From Agarilytica sp033852175 (GTDB lineage Bacteria; Pseudomonadota; Gammaproteobacteria; Pseudomonadales; Cellvibrionaceae): 64,000 nt of DNA. The stretch spans positions 1 through 64,000 of the forward strand of contig JAWSUY010000037.1 of assembly GCA_033852175.1 (NCBI GenBank), read 5' to 3'. Below are positions 1 to 7,274 of the stretch, in pieces. The notes below the pieces were generated by a model. That model saw only the letters and a program-made list of their open reading frames with translations. It searched no databases and was not told where the DNA came from. Made by a program: the position numbers and the translations under genes. Each line of letters opens with the position of its first letter. The stretch's first letter is position 1.

Positions 1-177
1 CTAGCTAGTCCAATTTATTTTCCTCGAGTTCATAGAGCAGACAAAAGCGTCTACAGTTACGCTCATCGAACGCATAGCAGAGAATGGGATGAACACAGAG
101 GATATAAAAATACTCAAACACGGGTTTACGACCGAGTAATATCCTGGCTAAGAGACATTAAATTATTGAAGTTTTAG
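1..177 (+). CDS. C-terminal end of an unidentified protein (5' truncated by window)
   Basis: Frame 1 is open from the first base to a TAG at 175-177 and encodes 58 residues rich in Arg, His and Tyr, ending in SWLRDIKLLKF. The composition (clustered charged and aromatic residues, no low complexity) looks like the end of a real protein, but I do not recognise the family. The start lies outside the window. The next gene begins 169 nt later on the same strand. Confidence 0.5.
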   Translation, partial: LASPIYFPRVHRADKSVYSYAHRTHSREWDEHRGYKNTQTRVYDRVISWLRDIKLLKF

Positions 178-346
178 ACTGTCTGTCGTCTTTATTGAGC
201 AGACTTACACACAGCCCAGTTCACAAATCGACAAGATAACCAAGAGCGCCCGCCTCCCCTCGCCACTTTCAGCTTGAGCAGCATCAAACATACCCCCATA
301 CTGTCAATCAACTTAAATTGACTCAAACAAATACGAAAAGACTTCG

Positions 347-844
347 ATGACAATCAATAAAACTCTAGTTGCCACTACTTTATTGCTCATTATTTTGGGA
401 TGTAACGCCCAGTCCAACTCAAATCAGAACATAGCAAAAGTAACACAAAAACCGGCAACGACACGTTCCGACCCATGCTTGAGATTCTCGGAACACAAAG
501 AAATAACGAATAAAGAAGTATTAACCGGAACAGAAATCAGCGACACCTCTAAATTCACCCCGTCTTCCAAAATTAGCAACCGATATCAAGCCGATATGGG
601 AGGAGCCACGTTAAACGTAGATATTGAAAAAACCGACAATGGTTTTCGCTTAACAAGATCGCACCAAGAGCCTGGAATGACTTCTAAACTAAAATCATAT
701 ACATCTGTTTGCATCAAAAACAATATTATTCTTCATCACGGATTAACCGGCCGTATCGTAAAGAGCGGATTACTTCTTATCGAAAACCAGCCCGAAAATG
801 AATTCATCCCCTCAGACCTATGGATCCATTACAAAGAAAAATAA
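347..844 (+). CDS. Hypothetical lipoprotein
   Basis: 165 residues. The N-terminus has a basic start, a hydrophobic stretch and a lipobox-like LILGC ending at about residue 19, so the protein is probably a lipoprotein exported by Sec and anchored after cleavage before that Cys. The rest is hydrophilic with two further cysteines (PCLRF near 46 and SVCIKN near 122) that could form a disulfide. No family is recognised. The ATG is preceded only by a weak purine stretch (AAAAGA). It probably forms a pair with the membrane protein that starts 66 nt downstream. Confidence 0.6.
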   Translation: MTINKTLVATTLLLIILGCNAQSNSNQNIAKVTQKPATTRSDPCLRFSEHKEITNKEVLTGTEISDTSKFTPSSKISNRYQADMGGATLNVDIEKTDNGFRLTRSHQEPGMTSKLKSYTSVCIKNNIILHHGLTGRIVKSGLLLIENQPENEFIPSDLWIHYKEK

Positions 845-868
845 CATTAACTAAAAAAGGAATTCACC

Positions 869-913
869 ATGAGCAACACAACCCCCTCCAAAACATGTAG
901 ATATGAATCATGA
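869..913 (+). CDS. 14-codon leader ORF, translationally coupled
   Basis: A short reading frame (MSNTTPSKTCRYES) starts at an ATG 8 nt after a good AAGGA-type ribosome binding site. Its TGA (911-913) overlaps the ATG (910) of the following 266-codon gene. That gene has no ribosome binding site of its own and an in-frame stop at 904-906 just before it. The leader is therefore the likely entry point for ribosomes. A mutated original N-terminus of the downstream gene is an alternative. Confidence 0.4.
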   Translation: MSNTTPSKTCRYES

Positions 914-1710
914 AACATGACGACACAAGCTCTAACGAAAGAAAAAAACGACTTATGTACTTTTACGTAGCAGTACTAATACTGCTACTGTGCATCCCGG
1001 TGACAATGCTGATAACGGCTAATCGTAGTTTCAATGTAAACCAGCGCGAAGGCATTCCGATTGACGAACCTACTTTAAATACAGGTTTTTTTGAACCCAT
1101 AGAGGGTGTGATTTTGTACAAGATGGTAGATCGTGTCAGGACAATCGTGTCAGAGGGATCGGGTGGCCGCCCAGGCGGCCTGACTCGTGCGACGGGTGGC
1201 GATCACACATATTACTACGCCTACAAGCTAAACAACCAATGGGTGATGGATAGTGAAAAATTTATATTTCGTTCGGTAGCAGCTAGCGATATTATTGACT
1301 TCTTGCCTTATGAGGAAGGGAAAATACAAAAACTCGAACGGCACTTCGAAGAAAATATAATGCACTTTAAAGGCCTAGAGGGAATTGAATTAAAAAGACA
1401 GATTAACGATTTAGAGCATAGTGCAACATGTTTGAAAATCCATAGGCGTGATGGTCGACACTTCCTCATAGGAAAATCAGAGGACAAGGCTATTGACAAG
1501 CTTATTCATGAGGTCATATTAGGCAACCTGGAACCCTACAAAATAGAAAGTTTTTTGCAGTACCTTAACAATTGCAGTGGATACCAGAGAGTCGTGGTAT
1601 GGAAGGACATTGATCACCCGGATAAGACAACCATAATGCGTTTAGATCTGCGAGCTGAAACAGCTCACCCAGAAGCTCAAAAAATTCGCAATCAGCATAA
1701 AGAAAATTAA
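910..1710 (+). CDS. Hypothetical single-pass membrane protein
   Basis: 266 residues: a short basic cytoplasmic N-terminus, one strongly hydrophobic helix at about 16-37, and a soluble remainder predicted to be extracytoplasmic. A Gly/Arg-rich segment (SEGSGGRPGGLTRATGG, about 78-94) is followed by aromatic-rich sequence. No family recognised. The start overlaps the stop of a 14-codon leader (ATGA) and is constrained by an in-frame TGA two codons upstream. An alternative start is Met16, right at the membrane helix. Neighbouring gene 347-844 encodes a lipoprotein; the two may act together in the envelope, which is inference. Confidence 0.6.
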   Translation: MKHDDTSSNERKKRLMYFYVAVLILLLCIPVTMLITANRSFNVNQREGIPIDEPTLNTGFFEPIEGVILYKMVDRVRTIVSEGSGGRPGGLTRATGGDHTYYYAYKLNNQWVMDSEKFIFRSVAASDIIDFLPYEEGKIQKLERHFEENIMHFKGLEGIELKRQINDLEHSATCLKIHRRDGRHFLIGKSEDKAIDKLIHEVILGNLEPYKIESFLQYLNNCSGYQRVVVWKDIDHPDKTTIMRLDLRAETAHPEAQKIRNQHKEN

Positions 1711-1893
1711 GCGCCTATTAATCCAGAAAATAAACAGTAAAAACAAATAGGACACTCACTATTGATGGGTGTCCGAATAAGCTCACGATAACTCAATGAT
1801 TGGGATAGCTCGCCGTTGAATAGGCGATTATATAAAGCAGAATAATAGCTATTATAGCAAATACAAGCATCACAAAGAGCTTAGATACTATAC

Positions 1894-2646
1894 TCAGAAA
1901 TCTGTCGCTTTGATTTGATCGCCATACCCCAATAAATACAGTCGTGAGATAAACAAACCAGATAATGAATGCTCAACACTCTCCGAATCAACAGAGTAAG
2001 GGGTGGTACTGCCAGACATAAGTCTTGCGTACCCCCCCCCTATCTTCCATAAATTAAAAACAAAAGGCTTGCTGGGGCTGGTATCAGTCCACTTTTTAGA
2101 GGCTCTAGTATGATCGTAACCATAAAACCCCAGCACATCCCGACAAACATAACCTTCCTTTTTTAAAGTATAAAAATTTAAACTGTGCGCCTTTTTTCCC
2201 TCAATTAAAAACAAACCATTAGAATCTGTTTTCGAAAAACAATATCTAGAACCTTCCATGCCAAATGGAGCTCCCAAGGTATACCTAATATTCTCATCAG
2301 ACACAGCCCTGTCGTTTTGATCAATCACTCGACCGAAGAACAATACATCCTGTTTTGATGCCTGAACAAAATCCAATTTCGATTTAAAATATTAGGATGA
2401 AGAGTACAGACGTTCAAACTCAAGGTGATCTTTAGCTTCCTCCGTGAAAAATTTAGTTCGTGACGCAACGCCAAACTTTTCTTGTTTTTCAGAAAACTAC
2501 TGAGAAGACAGACTGCCGGCACTGGCCTCACTGGACGTCATCACTCCATCTTGCATAGATTGAGGAGACTCTATTACGATAAAATAAAAATCTGCAGATG
2601 CAACAAAAAACATCACGATAATAAAATCCAGTAATTTTAGTCTCAC
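1894..2646 (-). pseudogene. Broken secreted protein gene, two in-frame stops
   Basis: One reading frame of 251 codons runs from a GTG at 2646 to the stop at 1894, interrupted by a TAG after SAGSLSSQ (near 2498) and a TAA after RLYSSS (near 2394). The pieces join in phase. First comes a hydrophobic N-terminal segment (LLDFIIVMFFVASADFYFIV). Next is a hydrophilic middle (FSEKQEKFGV, then AKDHLEFERL). Last is a C-terminal 165 residues resembling a carboxypeptidase regulatory-like / Ig-like beta domain (FFGRVIDQNDRAV, SKTDSNGLFLIEG). Two stops in one frame argue for a decaying gene. The C-terminal part alone could start at a TTG at 2376 but has no convincing ribosome binding site. Confidence 0.6.
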
Positions 2647-2898
2647 ATTGCCACCAACACCAAAAAACAAATAGGACGTACCCTTAACAACTACTTTCGG
2701 TCCAAATTAAATATTATAACGATGGAAGATTCGCCTTTAACTATGAGAATTCGAACAATCTCGACTGAGTCCAACAACGGTAAGCACTAAAAGCCCTAGT
2801 ATTTAGCTGGGGCTTAACGTGCATATCCTATTAATTTGACAGTCACATCACTGTTCAATGGCCGACTATTTAAACCAATTATCGACCCTGTAATTTGC

Positions 2899-3243
2899 CT
2901 ACTTAGCAACCAAGACCTCACGATCAAACCGCACCCCTAACCACCCATCGAGAATAAAGTTACGGATATTTCCATGATCGTCACCAGCTGGATAACCCAT
3001 TACATCATCACGGTAATACCGACCAAACAAAGCTAAGGTTTCCATTTCTCCTAACCCACTCAATTTTGCAAAAGCAAACAGCTTGCAAGAGCCTTCATTT
3101 GTTCCCGCTTCGTTAATAACGTCACCGTTAACGAAACGTGTCGGCGTGTAATCATAGTGGCTAGCGATGGTAGCCATTACCTGATCAAACTCAACGCTCT
3201 CAGGGGTTGCGCGTAACTGCACAAGAAGTTCTTTTACATTCAT
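2899..3243 (-). CDS. HopJ-family protein
   Basis: 114 residues matching the small HopJ type III effector family fold: LRATPESVEFDQVMATIASHYDYTPTRF early, GSCKLFAFAKLSGLG in the middle and FGRYYRDDVMGYP-GDDHGNIRNF near the end. Despite the name, members are widespread in gammaproteobacteria without type III secretion and their function is unknown. No secretion signal is visible. It lies 33 nt downstream of the peroxiredoxin gene on the same strand, so the two are probably co-transcribed, hinting at a stress-related role (inference). Confidence 0.8.
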   Translation of the reverse strand: MNVKELLVQLRATPESVEFDQVMATIASHYDYTPTRFVNGDVINEAGTNEGSCKLFAFAKLSGLGEMETLALFGRYYRDDVMGYPAGDDHGNIRNFILDGWLGVRFDREVLVAK

Positions 3244-3276
3244 GATTAAAACCTGTTATTACTGAAAGTTATCAAT

Positions 3277-3750
3277 TCAAAGATGATTTAAAATGGTTTC
3301 GGCACTGCTTTTATCAACGCCTTTTACATCGATATTAAGAAGCTCGACCACGCCATCATTAACAATCATCGCGTAACGCTTGGAGCGCATACCCATCTGG
3401 TGAGCACAGGCATCAAGAGTCAAGCCTAGCGCAGTAGCAAAATCGCCGTTACCATCAGCCAACATCACCAGATGCTCTGCATTTTGATCCTTTCCCCAAG
3501 CCCCCATAACAAAGGCGTCATTGACAGATGTACAAACAATTTCATCGATCCCAGCCGATTTGATTTTATCAGCGTTAACTACGAAACCCGGCAGGTGCGT
3601 CAAGGAGCAGCCTGGCGTAAATGCGCCCGGAACAGCAAACAACACCACTTTCTTCCCTTTAAATAGAGCATCCGTGTCAATAGGTTCTGGACCTTTTTCA
3701 CCCATTACCTTTAAGTTCATAGAAGGAAGACAATCGCCGATTTTGATCAT
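3277..3750 (-). CDS. Peroxiredoxin (Prx5/glutaredoxin-type)
   Basis: 157 residues of a thioredoxin-fold thiol peroxidase that reduces hydroperoxides in the cytoplasm. The peroxidatic motif PGAFTPGCS near residue 40-48 holds the catalytic Cys with its conserved Pro and Thr. AWGKDQNAEHLVMLADGNGDFATALG and SKRYAMIVNDGVVELLNID are typical of the Prx5 subfamily. Length is normal for a stand-alone Prx5 without fused glutaredoxin. A clear AAGGA-type ribosome binding site precedes the ATG. HopJ follows at 33 nt. A 26-bp segment of this gene recurs exactly at 21798-21823 in a decayed copy. Confidence 0.9.
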   Translation of the reverse strand: MIKIGDCLPSMNLKVMGEKGPEPIDTDALFKGKKVVLFAVPGAFTPGCSLTHLPGFVVNADKIKSAGIDEIVCTSVNDAFVMGAWGKDQNAEHLVMLADGNGDFATALGLTLDACAHQMGMRSKRYAMIVNDGVVELLNIDVKGVDKSSAETILNHL

Positions 3751-3877
3751 TCTTGTTCCTTAGCCTTTATGGCTACTAAAGTTGATGTGTTTGATAACCC
3801 ACAGAGTAAGCGGTCAGAGAATTCTATATTAAGTGGCGGCCCACGGGAATAAGCTTCTTCCCCCCACACACTACATA

Positions 3878-4768
3878 CTATCCCGCTGACTTACCTGTAG
3901 CCCCTGCCAGGGAGAATGACTGCTCAAAATCGCTCTCATATTGAGGATGAAGCGTTCCCATCCAACGATCCCAGAATATAAAATAGAGTCCGTAATTACA
4001 ATTGAAGTATCTATGATGTTGATCATGATGGGTCACCGTTGCAACCCATTTCCAAAGCCAATGATCTTTACAGCTCTTTGGAAATATTTCATAACCTAGG
4101 TGAGCGACAATATTTTTGTTTAGCTTAAGAAATCCAAACACCAATAGAGTGCTGTAATGGACAGGCAGCACAACAAATAAAGACACAATTAATATACTAT
4201 GAAGCGCGGCTTCATAAGGCGAAAAACTCATAGTTGTGAGGGGGGTGGGAGATCTCGAAAGATGATGTGTTTTATGCACACTTTTGTAGATTTTTTTATG
4301 ATGTGTTAATCGATGAACCCAATAAAAAAACGTATCCGTGATAAACAGCAATGCAATAACACTCCCAACCCAGTACCCCCAACCATATTCAGCTATATCT
4401 AAATACATGTTGGCATACCCTTTCTCGGTAAGCGCCGCAGCAAAGAGGTTCATGGTCGCAAAAGTGATGCTTGTTAATACGGTATACCAGACTTCACGAT
4501 GCGTTTGCTTTTTGTTCGGTTTTATTTTTTGTAGCGGGCGGCGCTTGGGGTGTTTCCCAAGCAACCATTTCGCCGCAAGGGTATACGTAATTAAGAGTAC
4601 GGTAATACCAGCAAACGTCGACAATGCCTTTGATGCCAGATGGCTATCGGCGAGCGCCGCTATCTGAGCAGGATCACTAATGAGGAATAGCTGAATCAAA
4701 ACAACAACAATGAAAAAAACAATAAGCCACTGTCCAAAATCCCTTATTCTGCTTCTGATAATAGTCAT
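3878..4768 (-). CDS. Sterol desaturase / fatty acid hydroxylase family membrane protein
   Basis: 296 residues, polytopic: hydrophobic helices near 12-30, 47-63, 90-110, 130-150 and 185-215. The histidine boxes of the family are present: HRLTHH near 153, HKTHHLS near 165 and HHDQHH near 247, which bind a diiron centre. Family members hydroxylate or desaturate acyl chains or sterols in the membrane. This is the last gene of the NRPS operon, 6 nt after the thioesterase and with a TAAGG-type ribosome binding site. The inferred role is oxidation of the fatty acyl chain before or after loading on the NRPS. Confidence 0.85.
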   Translation of the reverse strand: MTIIRSRIRDFGQWLIVFFIVVVLIQLFLISDPAQIAALADSHLASKALSTFAGITVLLITYTLAAKWLLGKHPKRRPLQKIKPNKKQTHREVWYTVLTSITFATMNLFAAALTEKGYANMYLDIAEYGWGYWVGSVIALLFITDTFFYWVHRLTHHKKIYKSVHKTHHLSRSPTPLTTMSFSPYEAALHSILIVSLFVVLPVHYSTLLVFGFLKLNKNIVAHLGYEIFPKSCKDHWLWKWVATVTHHDQHHRYFNCNYGLYFIFWDRWMGTLHPQYESDFEQSFSLAGATGKSAG

Positions 4769-4774
4769 AATGCC

Positions 4775-5296
4775 TTAACGCCCAATCGGTGATGAAACTG
4801 CAATGACATGATTATTCTCAAGCGCAGTTGTTTGAAAGACTTCCCTAAAGAGAGCAGGAAGGCGCTTCGGCTTTCCAAAGCTCATATCGGTACAAACAAA
4901 AACTGTTCGCCCCCTAAATAGGGTCTTCCCATCGGCCTCACGAGCAATTTGAAAATATCGAGAAAACCGCAATTTGTTATCACAGCTGCTGACCCAGGTT
5001 GCTATTCTAAGACTATCCCGCAACAACGAGGGAGCCAAATATTTCAAATCGTGATGGTATACAACCATTGCCGTATTGAGTTTTTTATGAACATCGAAAT
5101 TGAGGCCCAAATCGCCATTATGTGCCCAGTGAGCAAGCTCCAACCACTTAACGTAAGACGCGTTACTGGTATGCCCCAAAGAATCAATATCCTCAGGGCG
5201 TACACGAGCACCTACCACGCAGGGCGAGGGAAAGTCCCACTGAATGGCTGTAGGTGATTCGATTTTAATAGGCCTTAGTTTTTCACATGCTTGCAT
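4775..5296 (-). CDS. Hotdog-fold acyl thioesterase (4HBT-like)
   Basis: 173 residues. VRPEDIDSLGHTSNASYVKWLE around 33-54 is the signature of the 4-hydroxybenzoyl-CoA thioesterase branch, with the conserved Asp/Gly-His-x-x-Asn region. ILRDSLRIATW and RYFQIARE-DGKTLFRGRTVFVC complete the beta-sheet. It probably hydrolyses an acyl-CoA or acyl-ACP thioester in the cytoplasm. An AGAGG ribosome binding site precedes the ATG. It lies in the NRPS operon between the haem-oxygenase-like gene (69 nt upstream) and the hydroxylase gene, suggesting supply of free fatty acid to the FAAL domain, or editing. That role is inference. Confidence 0.85.
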   Translation of the reverse strand: MQACEKLRPIKIESPTAIQWDFPSPCVVGARVRPEDIDSLGHTSNASYVKWLELAHWAHNGDLGLNFDVHKKLNTAMVVYHHDLKYLAPSLLRDSLRIATWVSSCDNKLRFSRYFQIAREADGKTLFRGRTVFVCTDMSFGKPKRLPALFREVFQTTALENNHVIAVSSPIGR

Positions 5297-5365
5297 AGAA
5301 ACCTCTTTTATCTACTCCACCATCCATGTTACATCCCTCCAATGTTAGCGTTTGTTGAAGACCAT

Positions 5366-6067
5366 TTATGATTCTGTAGGAAATATTTCCGAACCGATAT
5401 TGAGAAAAAAGTCATTCCACAAATCCCACATTTTTTCAGCAGCCTGTACAACGTACTGAGCTTCTTCATCACTAATGTAAGAGCTCACGGTTTCGGCCAT
5501 GTTATCTGTGTGGTCCGGCTCTTGTTTAACGTGAATATCAAGCCAAGGTAAATTCTTTTCGCCGGTAGCCTTACGTACAGCTTTTGATAAGGAAGATACG
5601 ATAGGAAGGTCAATTTCTTCGGTTGCGAATAGAAAACCAATACCATCCAAGAAATTATCGGTTGACTGATGATAGCCATCCATTAAACGCTTGGTTGCTT
5701 CTAGAAGTGGCGCTTCACATACCTGCTTGTATGGCATTTTAGCGTTATCGACCATGGTGTCGATGTACAATGTTTCGTGAGATTTGGCAACATCACCTTC
5801 GCCGAGCTCTTGCCATAACACTTTTGATACAAGCGTTTTGATGGCGAGTTTAGGCGAACTGGCAATGACCTTAGGCAAAAAAGTCGTAAAATACTCAATA
5901 GGGTACCAATATTGCCCCACCACGACGGTTGCCTGCTCGGGCGTAAGTGTGTCAACACGCAATTTACGCAAGACTGGGTTTTTAACAAATCGCTCTTTGG
6001 CTGGGCTAGATTTAAGTTGATCAAGTACGGAAACGGGTTGATTAAGTACAGCTGTGTTCATAGTCAT
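5366..6067 (-). CDS. Haem-oxygenase-like iron-containing oxidase (HDO/TenA-PqqC fold)
   Basis: 233 residues, all-alpha. The sequence resembles 'iron-containing redox enzyme' proteins of the haem-oxygenase-like diiron oxidase superfamily. Candidate metal ligands are the Glu and His of VLWQELGEGD and SHETLY (about 105-120) and DIHVKQEPDHTDNM (about 176-189). Relatives in other natural-product pathways carry out N-oxygenation or oxidative decarboxylation/fragmentation, and PvfB/MgoB next to small NRPSs are a precedent. An AGAGGT ribosome binding site lies before two ATGs; the second (6061) has better spacing than the first. Its place 25 nt after the JmjC gene indicates tailoring of the NRPS product. 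Confidence 0.75.
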   Translation of the reverse strand: MTMNTAVLNQPVSVLDQLKSSPAKERFVKNPVLRKLRVDTLTPEQATVVVGQYWYPIEYFTTFLPKVIASSPKLAIKTLVSKVLWQELGEGDVAKSHETLYIDTMVDNAKMPYKQVCEAPLLEATKRLMDGYHQSTDNFLDGIGFLFATEEIDLPIVSSLSKAVRKATGEKNLPWLDIHVKQEPDHTDNMAETVSSYISDEEAQYVVQAAEKMWDLWNDFFLNIGSEIFPTES

Positions 6068-6092
6068 TTACCTCTATTTATAGTATTAAATT

Positions 6093-6899
6093 TTATGGTT
6101 TCGCTAATTCAGATTTAGAAAAAAATGATCGAATCGAATACATCGCCATTTTTCCAATATTTTTAACCATGGTTAATTTCGACCAATAGAAAAAATTGAC
6201 TGAAATTGCGGTATCGAGAGATGTCACTTGGTGCCACCATTGAGGCGGAATATATAAAATATCGCCAGGATGTACGGTGATTTCAAATTTTGTCGCATTG
6301 GCAAATTTGGGAAACTTTTCTAAATCCGGATTTTCTGGATCGACCGATGAAAATGTCGACTTGCGCATACTTTCATGTCGATAAAGATTAGGTGTATCCG
6401 AAGGCGCATAAAAGGTGAACTTTTTACTCCCTTTTACTTGTGTTGTTAAATTTTCAAACGGGTCCCAATGCAAGGCTGAAGTGACCTCCCCTCCGCCCAG
6501 CCAAAAATTGTTACGCGAAATTTGTTTTGGTTTTCTCAGCCACTTGGGTATTTTAATGTCTTTTTTTAGCTCGGGGACATACGATTCAATCGGAAGCGCC
6601 ACGATATAAACACCCCGACTTTCTTCTGTCTCAGAAAAAATAATATCGGACGTCTCTTTATAAGACATATCTGCACGGCCAACATATTTTCTATTACCGT
6701 AGTGATAGTAGCCATTTTTATTCAACTGAACATGGACTGTTCTTTCACCCAATTGGTCATTCAAGTATTCCTGTTGCCACTTATGCATAGCAGGCCAATC
6801 GGCACTGCCATTTCGAATGACAACAGGTTGTTTTAGTTTGTATTTATCTTCAAAGCGATCAACACTTAGAGTTGAAGATTCTTCAGCGATGGTTTTCAA
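6093..6899 (-). CDS. Cupin-like / JmjC-domain oxygenase
   Basis: 268 residues of the bacterial JmjC (cupin_8) type. KYKLKQPVVIRNG-DWPA opens the domain. GEVTSALHWDPFENLTTQVKG carries the HxD pair near residue 147-149. HPGDILYIPPQWWHQV supplies the distal His near 232. Together these bind Fe(II) and 2-oxoglutarate in hydroxylases of this fold. The start is a TTG at 6899, chosen because TAGGAG lies at correct spacing and no ATG with a site is nearby. In the operon it sits between the 96-aa unknown and the haem-oxygenase-like gene. Beta-hydroxylation of an amino acid residue or acyl chain is the most likely role (inference). Confidence 0.8.
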   Translation of the reverse strand: MKTIAEESSTLSVDRFEDKYKLKQPVVIRNGSADWPAMHKWQQEYLNDQLGERTVHVQLNKNGYYHYGNRKYVGRADMSYKETSDIIFSETEESRGVYIVALPIESYVPELKKDIKIPKWLRKPKQISRNNFWLGGGEVTSALHWDPFENLTTQVKGSKKFTFYAPSDTPNLYRHESMRKSTFSSVDPENPDLEKFPKFANATKFEITVHPGDILYIPPQWWHQVTSLDTAISVNFFYWSKLTMVKNIGKMAMYSIRSFFSKSELAKP

Positions 6900-6922
6900 C
6901 GTTATACTCCTAGATACTCAAG

Positions 6923-7213
6923 TTACTGTTCGACGATAAGTGTGCTCGTACCGTTTAATGTTTTTAAATTCACCAAGCTTCTACAGACCAATATTGTCCC
7001 ATCAACTGTCGAAACCCCTTCAAATTCAGCATTTTCTTTCTCAATAGCTGACAAGCGAATAGTGAATCCAATTTCCGGCTGTCCGTTTTCACACTCGAAA
7101 GTCATCAATACCGTGGACTTTTCGTTTAGTCGCTGAATCAACTCTCCTTGACTACAGCGACGAATAGAAAACGTCTGTTTTCCTGCACATAATTGCGATA
7201 TAAGTGGGTTCAT
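6923..7213 (-). CDS. Small unknown protein in NRPS operon
   Basis: 96 residues with no family I recognise. It is soluble, has alternating short hydrophobic stretches (STVLMTFECENG, IGFTIRLSAIE, GTILVCRSLVNL) suggesting a mainly beta fold, and contains four cysteines. It starts 61 nt after the NRPS stop and ends 23 nt before the JmjC gene, so it is part of the operon. It is not an MbtH protein: the NRPS-partner signature is absent. A small binding or accessory protein for the assembly line is possible. Confidence 0.65.
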   Translation of the reverse strand: MNPLISQLCAGKQTFSIRRCSQGELIQRLNEKSTVLMTFECENGQPEIGFTIRLSAIEKENAEFEGVSTVDGTILVCRSLVNLKTLNGTSTLIVEQ

Positions 7214-7274
7214 ACCTTTACCATTTTTCCGTATTACTAATTTTTAAGCGATTAATTTTCAGGCGGTTAATTAC

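Noticed and set aside
4338..4667. Plus-strand 109-codon frame opposite the hydroxylase gene
   Set aside because: Antisense to a gene with intact histidine boxes; no start signal.
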